DNA from: Lysobacterales bacterium
Lineage (GTDB): Bacteria; Pseudomonadota; Gammaproteobacteria; Xanthomonadales; Rhodanobacteraceae
Assembly: GCA_016707485.1 (NCBI GenBank)
Contig: JADJHN010000002.1
Location: forward strand, 1-64,000
DNA length: 64,000 nt
Reading direction: 5' to 3'
This document shows positions 54,936-63,761 of the stretch, piece by piece; within the stretch, counting starts at the first letter, position 1, and every line of letters starts with the position of its first letter. A model generated the notes under the pieces. It had not been told where the DNA came from. It saw only the letters and a program-made list of their open reading frames with translations, and did not search any database. The translations under genes were made by a program, and so were the position numbers.

Positions 54936-55073
54936 GGGAATGGAGAATGGGGAATAGGCTAAAGCCTGCCCCCGATGATCTTCGCCATGAACCATCAGTA
55001 TTCCTGGAACTGCTTCAATCCCATTCCCCATTCCCCATTCCCCATTCCCCATTCCCCATTCCCCATTCCCGTC
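54936..55073. repeat. GGGAAT inverted-arm repeat element, copy 3, with (ATTCCCC)7
   Basis: Left arm 54936-54958 (GGGGAATGGAGAATGGGGAAT). Right arm 55021-55072 is seven tandem ATTCCCC units. Core of about 60 bases. It fills the space between convergent mutM and tdk and touches the tdk stop. Confidence 0.75.
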
Positions 55074-55692
55074 AAATGGGCAACACCGATTGCTGCAATT
55101 CGATGCGACCTTCACCGGCGACGATCTTCTTGAACTCGGCGCGGCTGACGGAAACGTAGCGTTCGTTGCCGCCGATTTCGACCTGCGGGCCGTCGGTCAC
55201 TGCGCGGCCATGTTCATCGACACGAACGACCATCGTTGCCTTGCTGCCGCTGTGGCAGATGGTCTTGATTTCGTCGATATTGTCGGCCCAGGCCAGCAGA
55301 TACTGGCTGCCTTCGAAGAGTTCGCCGCGAAAATCCGTACGCAAGCCATAGGCCAGCACCGGAATGTCACGTCGGTCAACCACGTCGGTCAGCTGCCAGA
55401 CCTGGGCCTTGCTGAGGAACTGCGCCTCGTCGACCAGCACACAATCAAGCGTTCCGTGTGCGGCGATATCGGCATCGACGAGCGCCAGCAAATCGTCATC
55501 GCGATCAAAGCGCAGTCCTTCGGCCCTGAGGCCAATTCGCGAGGCGACGACTCCCTCGCCCGCACGGTTGTCGAGTTTCGGTGTGAGGATGCGCGTGCGC
55601 ATGCCGCGCTCATGGTAGTTGTACGCGCTCTGCAGCAGCGTCGTCGTCTTGCCGGCATTCATCGCCGAGTAATAGAAATAGAGTTTGGACAT
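55072..55692 (-). CDS. tdk: thymidine kinase, type II
   Basis: Salvages thymidine to dTMP, 206 aa. P-loop YSAMNAGKTTTLL, Walker B-like LVDEAQFL, and AYGLRTDFRGELFEGSQYLL are diagnostic; GGNERYVSVSRAEF is near the C-terminus. The zinc site looks reduced: TICHSGSK has one Cys where E. coli has CFC, and the later Cys is Ser (VSVSR). This may be normal for the lineage. The start at ATG 55692 follows family alignment; the reading continues much further upstream only because it is antisense to rep. The stop borders the repeat element. Confidence 0.93.
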   Translation of the reverse strand: MSKLYFYYSAMNAGKTTTLLQSAYNYHERGMRTRILTPKLDNRAGEGVVASRIGLRAEGLRFDRDDDLLALVDADIAAHGTLDCVLVDEAQFLSKAQVWQLTDVVDRRDIPVLAYGLRTDFRGELFEGSQYLLAWADNIDEIKTICHSGSKATMVVRVDEHGRAVTDGPQVEIGGNERYVSVSRAEFKKIVAGEGRIELQQSVLPI

Positions 55693-55701
55693 CGATAGGC
55701 C

Positions 55702-55868
55702 GGGAAACGGGAATCGGGAATGGGGAATGGGGAATCGGCAAAAGCCGAATGCGGATTCTTGCACAGCGCAGGCAGCTGACGACCCGATGCATGACGTGCA
55801 GGCGTGACCCGGGCACAATTGCGGGGATCTGCTTGACCGATTCCCCATTCCCGATTCTCGATTCCCGG
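55702..55868. repeat. GGGAAT inverted-arm repeat element, copy 4
   Basis: Left arm 55702-55736 (GGGAATCGGGAATGGGGAAT and one more unit); right arm 55840-55868 (ATTCCCCATTCCCGATTCTC and a further ATTCCC). The core, about 100 bases, begins CGGCAAAAGCCGAATGCGG and holds CTTGCAC, shared with copy 2. It fills almost all of the divergent tdk-rep promoter gap. Confidence 0.75.
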
Positions 55869-55875
55869 CTCCATC

Positions 55876-57852
55876 ATGCTCAACCCCCAACAACGTGCCG
55901 CCATCGAATACTGCGATGGCCCGCTGCTCGTGCTTGCCGGCGCGGGTTCCGGCAAGACGCGGGTGATCACCGAGAAGATTGCGCACCTGGTCAAGCGCAA
56001 GCACCTGTCGGCCTCGAAGATCGCCGCGATCACTTTCACCAACAAGGCCGCGCGCGAAATGCGCGAGCGCGTCGGCAAGCTGATTCAGGGGCCGACCGCC
56101 GAAGGCCTGACCGTGTGCACGTTTCATGCGCTTGGGCTGAAGTTCCTGCAGATCGAACATGCGCGGGCCAATCTGCGTCGCGGGTTCTCGGTGCTGGATG
56201 CCGACGATAGCCAGGGCTTGATCAAGGATCTGGCGCCAAGCGGGATCAAGAACGATGCGTTGTGGGCACTGCAGTCGCTGGTGTCGCGGGCGAAGAACGC
56301 GGGTCTGTCTCCGGCGCAGGCCGAGGCGCAGGCAGGCGGCGTGCGCGAGCGCGAGGCGGCGGCAATCTATGCGGCCTACCAGAAGCGCCTGGCCGCCTTC
56401 AACGCGGTCGATTTCGACGACTTGATCCGCCTGCCCCTGCAGATCCTTGAATCCGACGACGAGGCGCGCGCGGCGTGGCAGGAGCGTATCCGCTACCTGC
56501 TCCTCGATGAATACCAGGATACGAACGCGGCGCAGTACCGGCTGGTCAAGGCGCTGGCAGGCGAGCGCGGCATGTTCACCGCGGTCGGTGACGATGACCA
56601 GAGCATCTACGCCTGGCGCGGCGCCAATCCCGAGAATCTCGGCGAGCTTTCCCGCGATTATGCAAAGCTCAAGGTCATCAAGCTCGAACAGAATTACCGC
56701 TGCGGACGGCGCATCCTGCGTGTCGCCAATGCGCTGATTGCCAACAACGAGCATCTTTTCGAGAAGAAGCTCTGGAGCGAAGCGGCCGAAGGGCCGCCGA
56801 TCCGCGTGCTGGAATGTCGCGATGACGAGCACGAGGCCGAGCGTGTTGCCGCCGAGATCGCCCATCTCGCCGAAAAACACAAATCGCGCTGGAACGAGTT
56901 CGCCATCCTCTACCGCGGCAATCACCAATCGCGCGCACTCGAAAAAGCCCTGCGCATCGCCCGCGTGCCCTATCACCTGAGTGGCGGCACGGCGTTTCTC
57001 GAACGCGCCGAGGTCAAGGACCTGCTCGCCTATCTGCGCCTGATCAACAACCCGGATGACGATGCGGCATTCCTGCGCATCGTCAATATCCCGCGTCGCG
57101 ACATTGGCGCAACCTCGCTGGAAAAACTCGGTCAGGCGGCTGGTGCGCGGCACATCTCCATGCTGCGCGCGGCGCAAAACGACACCGTGCTGGCCGGACT
57201 CACCGCACGACCGGCCTCGGCCCTGGTCGGTTTCGTGAACCTGATGCGCGAACTGGCGCGGACAGCGGAACGCTGCGCGGCAGCCGATCTGGTCGATCAA
57301 CTGATCGAACGCATCGGTTATGCCGAGCACATCGGATCGCAGGTCAAGGAACCCGCCCTGCGCGCGCGCCGGCTGGAAAACCTCAAGGAACTCACCGAAT
57401 GGTTCCGTGCCATGCAAAAGGAAGGTGCGGCGGGTGACCTGGCTGCCCAGCTTGCCCTGCTCACGCATGGCGATCGCGATGATCCGGGCAATGCGGTGCG
57501 CCTGATGACCCTGCATTCGGCCAAGGGGCTGGAATTCCGCTTTGTCTTCATCGTCGGCGTCGAGGAGGGCTCGTTCCCGCACGAATCGAGCATCGACGAA
57601 GGCCGACTCGATGAGGAGCGCCGCCTGATGTACGTCGGCATCACCCGTGCCAAGGAACAACTGGCCCTGAGCTTCACCAGACGCAAGCGTCGCTTCGGCG
57701 AAATCCTTGCCAACGATCCGAGCCGATTCCTCGCCGAAATGCCGGCATCGGACTTGCACTGGTCCGGCCGCGATGTCGAGCAGGACGAGGCCCAACGCAA
57801 GGAAGTCGCCAGTTCCAGCATCGCCAAACTCGCCGCCCTGTTCGATGACTGA
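55876..57852 (+). CDS. rep: ATP-dependent DNA helicase Rep
   Basis: UvrD-family 3'-5' helicase that restarts stalled forks, 658 aa. Motif I LVLAGAGSGKTRVI, motif II LLLDEYQDTN, motif III GDDDQSIYAWRGA, motif IV region, and motif V LMTLHSAKGLEF with VI YVGITRAKEQL. Length and motifs are those of Rep rather than UvrD (shorter C-terminus). The start MLNPQQRAAIEYCDGPL lies 8 bases after the repeat element, whose end may affect the ribosome site. Confidence 0.95.
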   Translation: MLNPQQRAAIEYCDGPLLVLAGAGSGKTRVITEKIAHLVKRKHLSASKIAAITFTNKAAREMRERVGKLIQGPTAEGLTVCTFHALGLKFLQIEHARANLRRGFSVLDADDSQGLIKDLAPSGIKNDALWALQSLVSRAKNAGLSPAQAEAQAGGVREREAAAIYAAYQKRLAAFNAVDFDDLIRLPLQILESDDEARAAWQERIRYLLLDEYQDTNAAQYRLVKALAGERGMFTAVGDDDQSIYAWRGANPENLGELSRDYAKLKVIKLEQNYRCGRRILRVANALIANNEHLFEKKLWSEAAEGPPIRVLECRDDEHEAERVAAEIAHLAEKHKSRWNEFAILYRGNHQSRALEKALRIARVPYHLSGGTAFLERAEVKDLLAYLRLINNPDDDAAFLRIVNIPRRDIGATSLEKLGQAAGARHISMLRAAQNDTVLAGLTARPASALVGFVNLMRELARTAERCAAADLVDQLIERIGYAEHIGSQVKEPALRARRLENLKELTEWFRAMQKEGAAGDLAAQLALLTHGDRDDPGNAVRLMTLHSAKGLEFRFVFIVGVEEGSFPHESSIDEGRLDEERRLMYVGITRAKEQLALSFTRRKRRFGEILANDPSRFLAEMPASDLHWSGRDVEQDEAQRKEVASSSIAKLAALFDD

Positions 57853-57864
57853 AACGCGGCCGTC

Positions 57865-58885
57865 TCAAACCAGTCCCGCACCCTCCAGTTCGCGCTTGAG
57901 GTAGGCGAAATAGATCGGCGCCGCAATGACGCCGGCGAGGCCGAAGGCGGCTTCCATGACCAGCATGGCGATCAGCAGTTGCCAGGCGCGCGCGCGGATC
58001 TGGCCGCCGATGATGCGCGCGTTGAGGAAGTACTCAAGCTTGTGGATGAGGACGAGAAAGGTCAGCGCGGCAACCGCAACCCACAGCGATACGGACAGGC
58101 CGATGACAAAGATCAGCGTGTTGGAAATCAGGTTGCCGACGACCGGCAGCAAACCGCACACGAAAGTTGCCAGAACCAGGGTCTTTGCCAGCGGCAGGTT
58201 CACGCCGAAAACCGGCAGCACAATCAGCAGGAAAACCCCCGTGAACAGCGTGTTCAAGGCCGAAATCTTGACCTGGGCGAAGACGATGTCGTGGAAAGCC
58301 GTGGCCAAGGTGATGCTGCGGATGCGCAGCTGCTGCGTCAGAGGGCCTTCCAGCGGGCGATCCAGCGCACTTTGCAAAGCGAGCATGGCGCCGAGGACCA
58401 TGCCGATCAGCAGGTGCACGATGACCCGCGCCGCATTGGCACCGGCCAACTGGAGCTGCGCGGCGTGTTCGCGCAGCCACTCCATGACCGCCGCACGGAT
58501 CTGCTCGGAATTGTCCGGCAGATGATCGACCACGATTGCCGGCAACTGCGCGCGCGCACGCTCGATCAGCGGCGCCATGCGTTCCGAATAGCAGCGACGG
58601 ATTGCCATGCTCCGAGCCGAGGTAAGCGACACCGCCGACAATTGCAAAGCTGAGCATGCCGACCACGATCGCCGCCAGCAGGGCAACCAGCAGCCAATGG
58701 GCCTTGGCCCCGGGCAAGTGCCGTTGCAGGGAGGGCGCCAGGGCATTGACCACGGCAAACACAAGCAATCCGGCCAGCAGAACCGGCAGGAGATGCAGGT
58801 GCAGAATGGCCAGCAGGGCGAGTGCGGCGAGCACCTGGCTGACCTGGCTGAGTCGTGCGGGATTGAATCGTGCGGAAAGCGGCAT
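57865..58885 (-). pseudogene. AI-2E family transporter (PerM-like), frameshifted
   Basis: Eight-helix membrane protein of the AI-2E/PerM family; about 340 aa when repaired. The N-terminal part (HLLPVLLAGLLVFAVVNALAP, WLLVALLAAIVVGMLSFAIVG) is open to about residue 92. After an indel between about 58590 and 58615, the second frame gives ERMAPLIERARAQLPAIV, GMVLGAMLALQ, FAQVKISALNTLFTGVFLLI, and PVVGNLISNTLIFVIGLS. The length is 1,021 bases, one too many. Members of the family transport diverse small molecules; the substrate is unknown. Confidence 0.8.
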
Positions 58886-58959
58886 CGGACGGGTGGATTC
58901 CTGAGCGTCGCGCAGTCTGTCAGTCGCCGTGGCGCAATGCCAGTCCGGGCGGTCATATC

Positions 58960-58988
58960 GATGCAGTAGACTTCAGCAATACTGCATC
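58960..58988. promoter_or_regulatory. 9-bp perfect inverted repeat upstream of acid phosphatase
   Basis: GATGCAGTA (58960-58968) and TACTGCATC (58980-58988) around an 11-base spacer, 34 bases before the ATG at 59023. Position fits an operator over the start of transcription or a leader hairpin. The 20-base centre-to-centre spacing puts both halves on one DNA face. Confidence 0.45.
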
Positions 58989-59022
58989 GCCATTACCCAT
59001 TTGCAACCCGCGGAGTTCCAGC

Positions 59023-59940
59023 ATGTCCAGACTTGCAGCCTGCATCGTTGTCGCGATGCTGATGACCAGCGCCTGCCAGCCCACGCTGCGGCGGGCCGAC
59101 CGACCGGCCACCGTCGTCACGCCGTCGAGCCAGCCGGTTTCAGCGGACGCCAGCGCCCTGCCTTTGCCGGACGACAACCTGAATGCCGTGGCCTGGACCC
59201 AGACTGCCGTCGAACGCGACCTGATCTATCGCCAGGCCTATCGCAGTGCCGGCCAAGAGCTGGCACAGGCCCTGGCGGATTCCACCTGGGAAGCCCTGCC
59301 GCAGGGCGAGCGCAAGGTGCCGGTGACCGACCCGGGCAGGACCGCGGTGATTCTCGACATCGATGAAACCGTCCTCGACAACTCGCCGTACCAGGCGCGA
59401 CTGGTGATCAATGGCGAGCGATTCAACGAGGTCACCTGGGCTGCCTGGTGCCACGAGGAGAAAGCCAGTGCGATCCCCGGCGCACTCGCCTTCACCCGCC
59501 TTGCCGCCAGCAAGGGCGTCACTGTTTTCTACCTGTCCAACCGCGCCAGCGACCTCGGTACGGCCACCCTGGAAAACCTGCGCAAGCTCGATTTTCCGAT
59601 CGCTGCCGACGAGCAGGTCTTTCTCGGCCTCGGCACGATCGTCCCGGGATGCGAGCAGAACGGCAGCGAAAAAGGCTGCCGGCGCGAGCTCATTTCGCGC
59701 AAGTACCGCGTTTTGATGCAAATTGGCGATCAGCTTGGCGACTTTGTCGACGTCCTCGCCAATACGCGGCAAGGACGTGAACAAGCGGTTGCGCCTTACC
59801 TGGACTGGATCGGCCAGCGCTGGTTCGTGCTGCCCAATCCGACCTACGGCAGTTGGGAGCCGGCCTTGTTCAACAACGACTGGACGCAGTCGCCTGCCGA
59901 CCGACGCCGCGCAAAAGCAGCGGCCTTGCGCACCAATTGA
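59023..59940 (+). CDS. HAD-superfamily acid phosphatase, lipoprotein e(P4) type
   Basis: 305 aa class C acid phosphatase. Lipobox LMTSAC, lipidated Cys18. The DDDD-type motif begins with AVILDIDETVLDNS at about residue 112; later FYLSNRAS and QIGDQLGDFVD supply motifs II-IV. YRQAYRSAGQELAQALAD precedes motif I. Members dephosphorylate NAD-derived nucleotides or small phosphates at the outer membrane. GGAG lies 6-10 bases before the ATG. Confidence 0.9.
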   Translation: MSRLAACIVVAMLMTSACQPTLRRADRPATVVTPSSQPVSADASALPLPDDNLNAVAWTQTAVERDLIYRQAYRSAGQELAQALADSTWEALPQGERKVPVTDPGRTAVILDIDETVLDNSPYQARLVINGERFNEVTWAAWCHEEKASAIPGALAFTRLAASKGVTVFYLSNRASDLGTATLENLRKLDFPIAADEQVFLGLGTIVPGCEQNGSEKGCRRELISRKYRVLMQIGDQLGDFVDVLANTRQGREQAVAPYLDWIGQRWFVLPNPTYGSWEPALFNNDWTQSPADRRRAKAAALRTN

Positions 59941-59989
59941 CTTATCTATCGCTTGTAAATCAACATCTTATGTTTAGTAACTTAAAGTA

Positions 59990-60018
59990 TTGCATTAGCT
60001 TTGGGATCTCATTAAGAT
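59990..60018 (+). promoter_or_regulatory. sigma70-type promoter for candidate sRNA
   Basis: TTGCAT (59990-59995), 17 bases, TAAGAT (60013-60018). It follows an AT-rich block (59941-59989) that could act as an UP element. Confidence 0.6.
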
Positions 60019-60024
60019 GCGTCC

Positions 60025-60143
60025 GCGTGCTGCTCGTTGCAGCGACCGTATCAACGCTCCACACCGCATAGAACGACGCATCAGTTCCCCCTCCGGCCTT
60101 GCCGGATTCAACCCGGACAGCACCGCTGCCCGGGTTTTCTTTT
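60025..60143 (+). ncRNA. candidate small RNA, about 119 nt, C-rich loop
   Basis: A good promoter ends at 60018 and an intrinsic terminator begins at 60111, with no ORF of note between them. Predicted structure from inspection: stem GCTGC/GCAGC at the 5' end, a single-stranded GTTCCCCCTC stretch, stem TCCGG/CCGGA, then the terminator. The CCCCCTCC run is complementary to Shine-Dalgarno sequences, as in C-rich sRNAs of xanthomonads. Alternative: a 5' leader/attenuator of the lipoprotein gene at 60226. Confidence 0.5.
60111..60143 (+). terminator. intrinsic terminator of candidate sRNA
   Basis: ACCCGG-A-CAGC - ACC - GCTG-C-CCGGGT with one A-C mismatch, followed by TTTCTTTTA. A strong hairpin and U-tract on the plus strand, before the lipoprotein gene. 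Confidence 0.9.
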
Positions 60144-60225
60144 ACCGCCCGGTGCCACCGGGATGCGGCTGACCGATGCAGCCCGGACTGATAAAGTGCG
60201 TACCTTTCCCGATTCCGGATTGCCC

Positions 60226-61125
60226 ATGTCGACGATGTTTGTCCGAACTGCCCTGCTGGCCACCCTCGCCCTGTCGATCACGGCCTGCAACCGCGAGTCC
60301 GCGACCTCGGGCGCGGCCGCAGATGGCCCCCAGCAAGCGTTGCAGAAATCGATTGCGCTGACCCGCGAAGGGGACATTGGCGGCTTGATCGAACACATGC
60401 TGCCGCCCGAGGAGTTCACCCGGATCAAGGCCGATTGGACCAGCGAGAAGGATCAGCCGCCCATCGACGACGCGGCGCGTGCGCGGTTTGCCGAAACCAT
60501 GTCCAAGTTGACCGCGCCGGATGCCGCCGAGGTCCTGTTCAAGGAATTCGAGCCCGATATCCGCCAGTTCGACACGCAATACCAGCAACAGATGCCGACC
60601 ATGGTGGCGATGGGGCGCAGCTACCTGAAGGGGGTCGTGCAGCAGAATCAGGAGCTTTCGGTCGGCGAAAAGGAGCAGGCCACCCAGATCATCGAAGCCC
60701 TGGCCACCTGGGTCGAAAAGACCCGATTCACCGATCCCGAGCTGGTCAAGCAGACCCTGGCCGTTGTCACCGACGCCGCGCGGCAGCTGGATCTGAAGTC
60801 CCTCGATGAGGCGCGCGGCCTGAATTTCGAGCAATCGGCACCGAAACTGAAGATTGCCTTCAACAGCCTCAAGAAGGTACTGGCGCTGTACGGTTTCTCG
60901 ATCGACCAGACACTCGATTCGGCAACCACCGAGCTGGTCTCGAGCACCGCGGACGAAGCAGTCGTCAAGGTCAGCTACAAGCTCCTCGATACGCCATTCC
61001 AGGCCAACGTCGACATGGTTCGCGTGGGCGAGCGCTGGTACAGCAAGGACACGATCGAAAAGCTCAAGGCACGCAATGCCGAGAAGGCGATGGCAACCGC
61101 AACTCCCGCGGCGGCCAATGGCTGA
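60226..61125 (+). CDS. lipoprotein of unknown function
   Basis: 299 aa. Signal peptide MSTMFVRTALLATLALSI with lipobox LSITAC, Cys21. The mature protein is helical and charged, with FAETMSKLTAPDAAEVLFKEFEP and TQIIEALATWVEKTRFTDPEL; the C-terminal part from DTPFQANVDMVRVGERWYSKD has the look of an NTF2-like or DUF-type exported domain. Ala-rich tail. Upstream leader 60144-60225. No family was recognised. Followed by plsB after 30 bases, so they may be cotranscribed. Confidence 0.7.
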   Translation: MSTMFVRTALLATLALSITACNRESATSGAAADGPQQALQKSIALTREGDIGGLIEHMLPPEEFTRIKADWTSEKDQPPIDDAARARFAETMSKLTAPDAAEVLFKEFEPDIRQFDTQYQQQMPTMVAMGRSYLKGVVQQNQELSVGEKEQATQIIEALATWVEKTRFTDPELVKQTLAVVTDAARQLDLKSLDEARGLNFEQSAPKLKIAFNSLKKVLALYGFSIDQTLDSATTELVSSTADEAVVKVSYKLLDTPFQANVDMVRVGERWYSKDTIEKLKARNAEKAMATATPAAANG

Positions 61126-61155
61126 TGCGCATGCTGTCTTGATTGACGGCAGGGC

Positions 61156-63711
61156 ATGAATGAAATGCAGCAGGACCTTCCACTTCACCGGACGCCGGAT
61201 CCGGCCGCCCGCGCGCCATTCTGGCTCAAGCTGTTCAGCGCCTTGCTGCGTCCGTGGATTCGCCTCCGGCGCGAACCGCGCGAACCGCGCGAGCTGTTGC
61301 CCGACGACGACATTCCCGCGGTCTACGTGGTCGAACGCTACGGACTTTCCGACACCCTGATCCTCGAACAGGCATGCCTGGAAGCCGGCATGCCCTCGCC
61401 CTACGAAGCGGCCACGCGCCTGCCGATCAAGCGCAAGCGCGCCATCATCGCCCTGACGCCGCGGCCCAGCCTGTTTCGAGATCGCACGCATGCCTCGCGC
61501 TCGGAAACCCTGAGCAAGCTGGTCGAACTGATCCGCGCCGGGCACGAGGACGACATCCGCCTGGTGCCGGTGTCGATCTTCGTCGGCCGAGCTCCGGACA
61601 GGCAATCCGGCTGGTTCCGCGTCCTGTTCGCGGAAAACTGGGTCGTCGTTGGACGCTTCCGGCGCCTGTTGGCGATCCTGCTCAACGGCCGCGACACGAT
61701 CGTGCAGTTCTCCGCGCCGGTGTCACTCAAGCAGATCGTCGCCGAACAGGAAGGCCTCGCCCTCGAACGCATCGTGCGCAAACTCTCGCGTGTGCTCAGG
61801 GTGCATTTCCGGCTGACCCGCACCACGATCATCGGTGCCGACCTGTCGCACAAGCGCACCGTTGTCGATTCGGTGGTCAATGCCGATTCGGTGCGGCAGA
61901 CCATCGACGCGGTGAGCGCAAAGGAAAACGCCAAGATCGAACAGGTACGCAGACGCGCCCGCGGCTATGCCCTGGAAATCGCCGCGGACTACTCGCACAC
62001 CGTGGTGCGCTCGCTTTCCTTCATGCTTATTGCGCTGTGGAACAAACTGTATGACGGCGTCGTCATGCACCACTTCGACAAGCTGCGCGCAGTGGCGCCG
62101 GGGCACGAAGTGATCTATGTGCCCTGCCACCGCAGCCACGTCGACTACCTGCTGCTGAGCTACACGCTGTACCAGAATGGCCTGGTCCCCCCACACATCG
62201 CCGCCGGCGTCAATCTCAACCTGCCCGGACTGGGTGCGATCCTGCGTCGCGGCGGCGCCTTCTTCCTGCGTCGCAGCTTCAAGTCGAATGCCTTGTATTC
62301 GGCGGTGTTCACAGAGTACGTGAGCCAGTTGTTCGCGCGCGGCGTGGCCCTGGAATATTTCATCGAGGGCGGACGTTCGCGTACCGGCCGCCTGCTCAGC
62401 CCGCGCAGCGGCATGCTCGCCATGACCCTGCGCAGCTTCCTGCGCGAATCGCGCCGGCCGGTGATGTTCCAGCCGGTTTATTTCGGCTACGAGAAGCTCA
62501 TGGAGGGCAAGTCCTACATTGGCGAACTCTCCGGCAAGCCGAAGGAAAAGGAGTCCCTGCTCGGCCTGTTCCGCGCCTTCGGCGTGCTGCGCCAGCGCTA
62601 CGGCAAGGTGGCGATCAATTTCGGCGAGCCGATCGATCTCGGCACGTTGCTCGACGAGGTCGCACCGGCCTGGCGTGCATCCACGGCAGTGCCGGAGGCA
62701 AAGCCGGACTGGCTGCCGGCGGCGGTCGATATCCTGGCCAACCGCATCCAGTCGAACATCAACCGCGCCGTCGACGTCAATCCGATCAACCTGCTCGCGC
62801 TCTGCTTGCTGGCGATGCCCAAGCACGCGATGACCGAGGCCGACCTGCTCGCCCAGATCGAGCTTTACAAGGATCTCCTCACCGCGCTGCCATTCGGTGA
62901 TCGCGTCACCATCACCGGGAAGTCGGCGGCCGAGATCATCGCCTATGGCGAATCGATGCAATGGATTCGCCGGGTCAACCATCCACTTGGCGATGTCCTC
63001 GTTGCCGAGGGCGACAACGCGGTGTTGCTTTCTTATTTCCGCAACAATGTGCAACACGTGCTTGTTTCCAGCGCATGGATTGCCTGCTGCTTCCTCAACA
63101 ACCGGCGCATGAGCCGTTCCGGCATGCTGCGCCTTGGTCGCCTGATCTATCCGTTCATCCAGGCCGAGTGGTTCCTGCCCTGGGACGAGGACGGGTTCAG
63201 CGAACGCCTGCGTGCATCGCTGGATTTCCTGGTCGACCGCGGCCTGCTCGTAAGCGATGTCGATGGCCGCGTGCTCGAACGCGCGCCGGGCCAGAGCGAC
63301 AGCGCATTCCGCTTGCGTGCGATGTCACACAGCTTGCTGCAGGCGGTCGAGCGCTATTACATCACCATCGCCCTGCTGGTCAGCAACGGACGCAACACGC
63401 TGAGTGCCGCCGAGCTGGAAAATCTCTGTACGCTGACCGCACAACGCCTGTCACTGCTGCACGAACTGAATGCGCCGGAGTTCTTCGACAAGTCGCTGTT
63501 CCGTGGCTTCATCCAGAAACTGCGCGAACGCCGCGTGATCTGGGCCGACGCCGACAACAAGCTCGATTTCGATCCCGGCCTCGAGGAACTGGTCACCGAA
63601 GCCAAGGTCATCTTGAGCCGCGATATCCGCCACGGCATCCTCAAGCTGACCGCCGGAAAAGCGGAAGCGGGCAATCCGGAACATGCCGGCAAGACCAACC
63701 AGGCAGCGTGA
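61156..63711 (+). CDS. plsB: glycerol-3-phosphate 1-O-acyltransferase
   Basis: Membrane acyltransferase starting phospholipid synthesis, 851 aa. HX4D catalytic motif CHRSHVDYLLLSY (His325 to Asp330), GAFFLRRSF (motif II), EYFIEGGRSRTGRLL (motif III) and the RPVMFQPVYFGYEKLMEG region (motif IV). N- and C-terminal extensions are normal for gammaproteobacterial PlsB. Start by family alignment; a weak ribosome site (CAGGGC) lies upstream. Confidence 0.95.
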   Translation: MNEMQQDLPLHRTPDPAARAPFWLKLFSALLRPWIRLRREPREPRELLPDDDIPAVYVVERYGLSDTLILEQACLEAGMPSPYEAATRLPIKRKRAIIALTPRPSLFRDRTHASRSETLSKLVELIRAGHEDDIRLVPVSIFVGRAPDRQSGWFRVLFAENWVVVGRFRRLLAILLNGRDTIVQFSAPVSLKQIVAEQEGLALERIVRKLSRVLRVHFRLTRTTIIGADLSHKRTVVDSVVNADSVRQTIDAVSAKENAKIEQVRRRARGYALEIAADYSHTVVRSLSFMLIALWNKLYDGVVMHHFDKLRAVAPGHEVIYVPCHRSHVDYLLLSYTLYQNGLVPPHIAAGVNLNLPGLGAILRRGGAFFLRRSFKSNALYSAVFTEYVSQLFARGVALEYFIEGGRSRTGRLLSPRSGMLAMTLRSFLRESRRPVMFQPVYFGYEKLMEGKSYIGELSGKPKEKESLLGLFRAFGVLRQRYGKVAINFGEPIDLGTLLDEVAPAWRASTAVPEAKPDWLPAAVDILANRIQSNINRAVDVNPINLLALCLLAMPKHAMTEADLLAQIELYKDLLTALPFGDRVTITGKSAAEIIAYGESMQWIRRVNHPLGDVLVAEGDNAVLLSYFRNNVQHVLVSSAWIACCFLNNRRMSRSGMLRLGRLIYPFIQAEWFLPWDEDGFSERLRASLDFLVDRGLLVSDVDGRVLERAPGQSDSAFRLRAMSHSLLQAVERYYITIALLVSNGRNTLSAAELENLCTLTAQRLSLLHELNAPEFFDKSLFRGFIQKLRERRVIWADADNKLDFDPGLEELVTEAKVILSRDIRHGILKLTAGKAEAGNPEHAGKTNQAA

Positions 63712-63761
63712 GCAACGTTGGCGAACCGGGCTTGCCTGCGCAATCCGGCAAGTCCGTGCAG

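Noticed and set aside
55021..55072. Tandem ATTCCCC units as a CRISPR array
   Set aside because: Seven-base units without spacers; no cas genes in the window.
55693..57795. N-terminal extension of tdk by about 700 residues
   Set aside because: The region is antisense to rep and crosses a repeat element; the family start at 55692 is clear.
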